Below, one piece after another: positions 15,062 to 18,344 of a stretch of DNA of 18,344 nt; positions within the stretch are counted from its first letter, which is position 1; every line of letters begins with the position of its first letter. Under the pieces are notes generated by a model. That model had not been told where the DNA came from, ran no database searches, and worked only from the letters and a program-made list of their open reading frames with translations. The stretch comes from Acidobacteriaceae bacterium (GTDB lineage: Bacteria > Acidobacteriota > Terriglobia > Terriglobales > Acidobacteriaceae), in the NCBI GenBank assembly GCA_030042915.1, contig JASHYS010000443.1:1-18344 (forward strand), in the 5' to 3' direction. The position numbers were made by a program, and so were the translations under genes.

Positions 15062-16255
15062 ATGCCGTCCAAATCGGTGGTGTCTGCACTGTTCTTGCTG
15101 AGCGCAATTTCCATTGCGTCCGCTGGTCAGACCCCACCCGATGCAAAGGATCAGATCGCCCAGCACGAGCGCATGGCACAGCAGTATTTGCGCGAGCAGC
15201 GGCCGGACCTGGCGATTCCCGAACTCAAGGAAATCGTTGCTCTCGATCCCAACAACGTTCAAGCCCGTGCCAATCTGGGCGTCCTTCTGTTTTTTAGGGC
15301 CGATTACGCTAACTCGCTTCCGCAGTTGCGCGCCGCCATCAACTTACAGCCTGATTTATGGAAAGTTAAGTCTTTGCTGGGTATGGCCGAAGAGCACACC
15401 GCTGATCTTGAAGACGCGCGTCGCGATCTTGAGGCGTCTTTTCCTATGATCGAGGAGAAGAAGCTCAAGATTGAGGTGGGATTGGACCTGGTCGGGCTCT
15501 ACACCGCGAGCAGCGATCTCGACCTGGCGGCGAACATCGTAGGCCAGCTCAAGAAAGCCTACCCCGACGATCCTGAAGTGCTATACGCAGCTTATCGGAC
15601 TTATGCCGACCTTTCTGGCGAATCCATGCTTTCGCTCTCGCTCGTGGCTCCGGATTCGGCACAGATGCACCAGGTGCTCGCGCACGAAGAGATCCGCGAA
15701 GGAAACACAAATGCCGCCGTGGCGCAGTTTCGCAAGGCCATCGCGCTCGATGCCAATTTGCCGGGCGTACATTACGAACTGGCAGAGCTGCTGAATACGT
15801 CTCAGGACCCGGCGGTCAAGAAAGAGGCGGAGCAGGAATATCTTGCTGCGCTTGCCGCCAACCCACAGGACGAAAAGGCGATCTGCAGGCTCGGCGAGAT
15901 CGCCGCGGAGGAAGGTGACGGCCAGAAAGCTTTCGATGAGTACACAAAGGCTGTCGCATTGCGTCCCGCGGATTCCGATGCCAAGCTGGGTCTCGCCAAG
16001 GCCCTCATCCAGATCAATCAGCCTGAAAAAGCCCAGGCGCTGCTGGAACAGACCGTTCAACTCGACCCCACCAACGCCACCGCCCACTATCGCCTGGCTA
16101 CTTTCTACCGGCAACAAGGGCGCCTGGAGGATGCAAAGCGTCAATTGGACATTTATCAGGGCCTTCGCAAGGAAAAAGACAAGTTGCGCTCCGTGTACAA
16201 GGACTTGTTGATACAGCCGGAAGAGATTCGCGCCGATCATCAGGATGAAAAGTAG
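15062..16255 (+). CDS. Exported tetratricopeptide-repeat protein (397 aa)
   Basis: The ATG at 15062 is preceded by GAGGGAG. Residues 1-21 are a signal peptide (MPSKSVVSALFLLSAISIASA, cleavage before GQT), so the protein acts in the periplasm or at the envelope. TPR-like helices run from about residue 36 to 375; clear units include QYLREQRPDLAIPELKEIV, AAVAQFRKAIALDANLP, GQKAFDEYTKAVALRPADS, EKAQALLEQTVQLDPTNA and GRLEDAKRQL. No catalytic domain is attached, and the lysine-rich C-terminus is short. TPR proteins of this kind act as scaffolds. The gene overlaps the FG-GAP/ASPIC gene by 11 bases, so the two products are probably made together and may interact. Confidence 0.85.
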   Translation: MPSKSVVSALFLLSAISIASAGQTPPDAKDQIAQHERMAQQYLREQRPDLAIPELKEIVALDPNNVQARANLGVLLFFRADYANSLPQLRAAINLQPDLWKVKSLLGMAEEHTADLEDARRDLEASFPMIEEKKLKIEVGLDLVGLYTASSDLDLAANIVGQLKKAYPDDPEVLYAAYRTYADLSGESMLSLSLVAPDSAQMHQVLAHEEIREGNTNAAVAQFRKAIALDANLPGVHYELAELLNTSQDPAVKKEAEQEYLAALAANPQDEKAICRLGEIAAEEGDGQKAFDEYTKAVALRPADSDAKLGLAKALIQINQPEKAQALLEQTVQLDPTNATAHYRLATFYRQQGRLEDAKRQLDIYQGLRKEKDKLRSVYKDLLIQPEEIRADHQDEK

Positions 16256-18095
16256 TATCGGAGCGCTCCGCAGTTGCAGCCCGTCGCGCGCATGGTCGCG
16301 GGTCGCGCGCCGCGCATTGCGCGTTGTGGCATTTTCCCTCACCTTGAGCGGCATGGCCTTTGGCCAGATGGGAACCCCCACTCCTTTATCGCCCGCTGAA
16401 CGCCAAAAGGCCGATGCCGAGAGCAAAGAAACTGGTCCCCTGTCTAACTACCCTCAGTTAGTCGATATAACTCGCCTGACCGGCATTCACTTTGAGCACT
16501 TATCAAGTCCCGAGGCCAAGTTTATCGCCGAGTCAATGAGCGGCGGTGTGGCGTTGATCGACTATGATGGTGACGGCTGGCCTGATATTTATTTTACAAA
16601 TGCACAAAGTGTAGAGATGGCTCAAAATGGCGCGAAGGCCCGCAGCGTTCTTTATCATAACAACCATGACGGAACCTTTACCGATGTCACCGACAAGGCG
16701 GGAGTCGGTTACCCCTGTTGGGCCATGGGAGCTGTGGTCGGCGACTTTGACAATGACGGCCGGCCCGACTTGCTCGTAACATGCCTGAACGGCGTCGTGC
16801 TTTATCGCAATAATGGAGACGGAACCTTTACCGATGTAACCAAGGCCAGCGGCCTCGACCGCGATTCCGGTTGGGCAACGGGCGCTGCCTTCGGACAGGA
16901 CGATCATGGCGGATCGACCGATCTGTTCGTGTCGCATTACGTCGATTTTCATCTTGACAGCTTGCCCGCGTTCGCTTCATCGCGCAAGCCCTGCAAATAC
17001 CTGGGGATCGATGTGCAATGCGGCCCGCGCGGGCTGCCGGGCCTGCCTGACAATCTTTACCATAACGACGGCAACGGAACATTTACCGATGTGTCGGCGC
17101 AGGCGGGGGTGAACGATCCTGAACGGCGCTATGGACTTACTTCAATCTGGTCTGACTTTAATAATGATGGAAACCTCGACCTCTTTGTTACCAACGACGG
17201 CGAGGCAAATTATCTCTACCAGGGCGACGGTAAAGGAAAATTCGAAGACGTCGCCCTTCTGGCGGGTGTTGCGGCGAATGAGGACGGAGTAGAGCAAGCC
17301 AATATGGGCGTCGCGTTCGGCGATTACCTCCACAACGGCCGCATGTCGCTGGCGATCTCGCATTTCGACGTCGAATATACAGCCCTCTATCGCAACGATG
17401 GCGACATGAATTTTACCGACGCCTCGATCGCCTCGGGCATCGCGCGCGGTACGCAAGGTTTTGTGGGTTGGGGCGATGGATTCGTCGATTTTTCGAATTG
17501 CGGCTGGCAGGATTTCTTCCAGGTCAACGGACATGTCTATCCCCAGGTCGATAGCTTACATCTGGCCACAAGGTTTCTCGAGCCGAAGCTTCTGTTTCTC
17601 AACCAACGCGACGGAACCTTCAGGAATGTGAGCAGGCGCGTGGGGCCCGCAATCCAGACCCCGCAAGTTAGCCGCGGCCTCGCACTCGGCGATCTCTTCA
17701 ACGACGGAAGGATCGAGGCCGTCGTAGAAAACCTGATTGGCGGACCAATGATTTTGCGCCCCGTAGGCGGACCGTCCAATCACTGGATCAGCTTTCAGCT
17801 CGAGGGTGGAAAGAACAACCGCCTGGCCCTGAACGCGCGGGTGCGCGCCACGGCCGGAGACCTGGTGCAGCTTGGCGAGGTTCTCAGCGGCGGCAGCTAT
17901 CTTTCGCAGAGCGACCTACGCATTCACTTCGGCCTTGGCTCTCATGATCGCCTCGATCGTGCTGAAATCCTCTGGCCCGACGGAACCAGGGAAGTATTGG
18001 ATAACCTGGCTGCCGACCGGTTCTACAGCATTCGCGAGGGAGCTGGCGTCGTCTCTGTCCGATCGCCTGAGCGCGTGGCGCAGCTCCCCTACTAA
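16245..18095 (+). CDS. FG-GAP/VCBS repeat protein with C-terminal ASPIC/UnbV domain, CRTAC1-like (616 aa)
   Basis: The ATG at 16245 lies inside the end of the TPR gene; only AGG precedes it, so translation is probably coupled. A basic N-terminus (SRVARRALR) and hydrophobic stretch VVAFSLTLSGMAFG form a long signal peptide. Six or more FG-GAP units follow, with calcium-loop motifs DYDGDGWPD (about 106), DFDNDGRPD (about 167) and DFNNDGNLD (about 304), and repeated DGTFTDV phrases, forming a predicted seven-bladed beta-propeller. The C-terminal part (about 525-600: LNARVRATAGDLVQ, GGSYLSQSDLRIHFGLG, ILWPDGTREV) is the ASPIC/UnbV domain. Such CRTAC1 proteins are abundant in Acidobacteriota and Planctomycetota beside TPR genes and TonB receptors; their function is not established, though binding of extracellular ligands is likely. 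Complete in this window. Confidence 0.9.
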   Translation: MKSSIGALRSCSPSRAWSRVARRALRVVAFSLTLSGMAFGQMGTPTPLSPAERQKADAESKETGPLSNYPQLVDITRLTGIHFEHLSSPEAKFIAESMSGGVALIDYDGDGWPDIYFTNAQSVEMAQNGAKARSVLYHNNHDGTFTDVTDKAGVGYPCWAMGAVVGDFDNDGRPDLLVTCLNGVVLYRNNGDGTFTDVTKASGLDRDSGWATGAAFGQDDHGGSTDLFVSHYVDFHLDSLPAFASSRKPCKYLGIDVQCGPRGLPGLPDNLYHNDGNGTFTDVSAQAGVNDPERRYGLTSIWSDFNNDGNLDLFVTNDGEANYLYQGDGKGKFEDVALLAGVAANEDGVEQANMGVAFGDYLHNGRMSLAISHFDVEYTALYRNDGDMNFTDASIASGIARGTQGFVGWGDGFVDFSNCGWQDFFQVNGHVYPQVDSLHLATRFLEPKLLFLNQRDGTFRNVSRRVGPAIQTPQVSRGLALGDLFNDGRIEAVVENLIGGPMILRPVGGPSNHWISFQLEGGKNNRLALNARVRATAGDLVQLGEVLSGGSYLSQSDLRIHFGLGSHDRLDRAEILWPDGTREVLDNLAADRFYSIREGAGVVSVRSPERVAQLPY

Positions 18096-18147
18096 CTGCA
18101 CTCGCGATTTACCTCGATGTTAGCCGCTGAAGACGCAATGAGCGAAG

Positions 18148-18153
18148 TAAAAT
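18148..18153 (+). promoter_or_regulatory. Possible -10 box of the LacI-family gene
   Basis: TAAAAT (5 of 6 to TATAAT) lies 42 bases before the chosen start codon at 18196, but no -35 box is seen at a suitable distance. The preceding gene ends at 18095, so read-through from it is the alternative. Confidence 0.2.
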
Positions 18154-18195
18154 GAAGTTTCAGAGCCAAAGCGAGACCAGGAGATGGGTGCCTCA

Positions 18196-18344
18196 ATGAA
18201 AGATGGGACATCCGGCAAGCGGCGCAGGGAGGGTGCGGATTCTCGCGACGCGCGGCCGGTGAGCCTGAAGCAATTGGCCGAACATCTGGGGCTGAATCCA
18301 GCCACCATTTCGGTCGTGCTCAACGATGTTCCGGGGCGGTCGAT
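18196..18344 (+). CDS. LacI-family transcriptional repressor, N-terminus only (cut by window edge)
   Basis: Only the first 49 codons are present. Residues about 23-48, VSLKQLAEHLGLNPATISVVLN, are the helix-turn-helix of LacI/GalR repressors (helix 2 NPATISVVLN ends in the usual VLN before the hinge-side residues). The basic lead KRRREGADSRD is longer than in LacI. AGGAG at 18179-18183 suits ATG 18196 at a 12-base distance but abuts the in-frame ATG at 18184, which would add only four residues (MGAS). The sugar-binding domain lies outside the window. LacI proteins bind CG-centred palindromes, and three such palindromes precede glycan genes in this window, so this protein is the likely local repressor, released by a sugar made from the imported substrate. 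That link is inference. Confidence 0.85.
   Translation, partial: MKDGTSGKRRREGADSRDARPVSLKQLAEHLGLNPATISVVLNDVPGRS

Noticed and set aside
15581..16426. Minus-strand open frame of 281 codons
   Set aside because: It is antisense to the TPR gene and the start of the FG-GAP gene; TPR repeats on the other strand explain the region.
1..18344. CRISPR array, transposase, tRNA or rRNA genes
   Set aside because: No regularly spaced repeats, transposase-like frames, or tRNA/rRNA sequence patterns were seen on either strand.

Overview
The window reads as a polysaccharide-utilisation region of a soil bacterium of the phylum Acidobacteriota. The clues are moderately high GC, a very long receptor with an N-terminal carboxypeptidase-regulatory-like domain (the Oar-like TonB-dependent receptors abundant in that phylum), a membrane-anchored winged-helix regulator of a type common there, and a receptor / TPR / FG-GAP-ASPIC gene order. 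The assignment rests on family resemblance, not on a marker gene.

Layout. 1-1002 (minus, cut by the window edge): membrane-anchored winged-helix regulator. 1003-1499: divergent intergenic region. 1500-1856 (plus): small coiled-coil-like hypothetical protein. 2086-9055 (plus): four exported proteins, namely two beta-helix proteins resembling GH55 / Pectate_lyase_3 enzymes (the second fused to a C-terminal beta-propeller), a DUF362 protein with a Tat-like signal, and a small CBM6-like protein. 9152-10573 (minus): a GH30 glycoside hydrolase with a Tat-like signal, convergent with the previous block. 10574-11439: an 866-base regulatory region between the divergent GH30 and receptor genes. 11440-14970: TonB-dependent receptor followed by a clear intrinsic terminator. 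15062-18095: a TPR protein overlapping by 11 bases an FG-GAP/ASPIC (CRTAC1-like) protein. 18196-18344 (cut): start of a LacI-family repressor.

How the parts may work together. The exported enzymes would cleave a glucan or other plant or fungal wall polymer at the surface, the receptor would import oligosaccharides, and the TPR and FG-GAP proteins may assist at the envelope. The combination of GH55-like and GH30 proteins points to fungal beta-1,3/1,6-glucan as one candidate substrate; pectin or xylan remain possible.

The strongest unlabelled signal is regulatory. Three near-identical imperfect palindromes (ACAA-N4/5-TTGTCTT in gene orientation) lie just downstream of or at three candidate promoters: before the first beta-helix gene (1981-1999), before GH30 (10720-10736) and before the receptor (11284-11300). 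In two of them the -35 box, the 18-base spacer, the -10 box and the palindrome have exactly the same geometry. This is what a local repressor regulon should look like, and the LacI-family gene at the right edge is the obvious candidate regulator.
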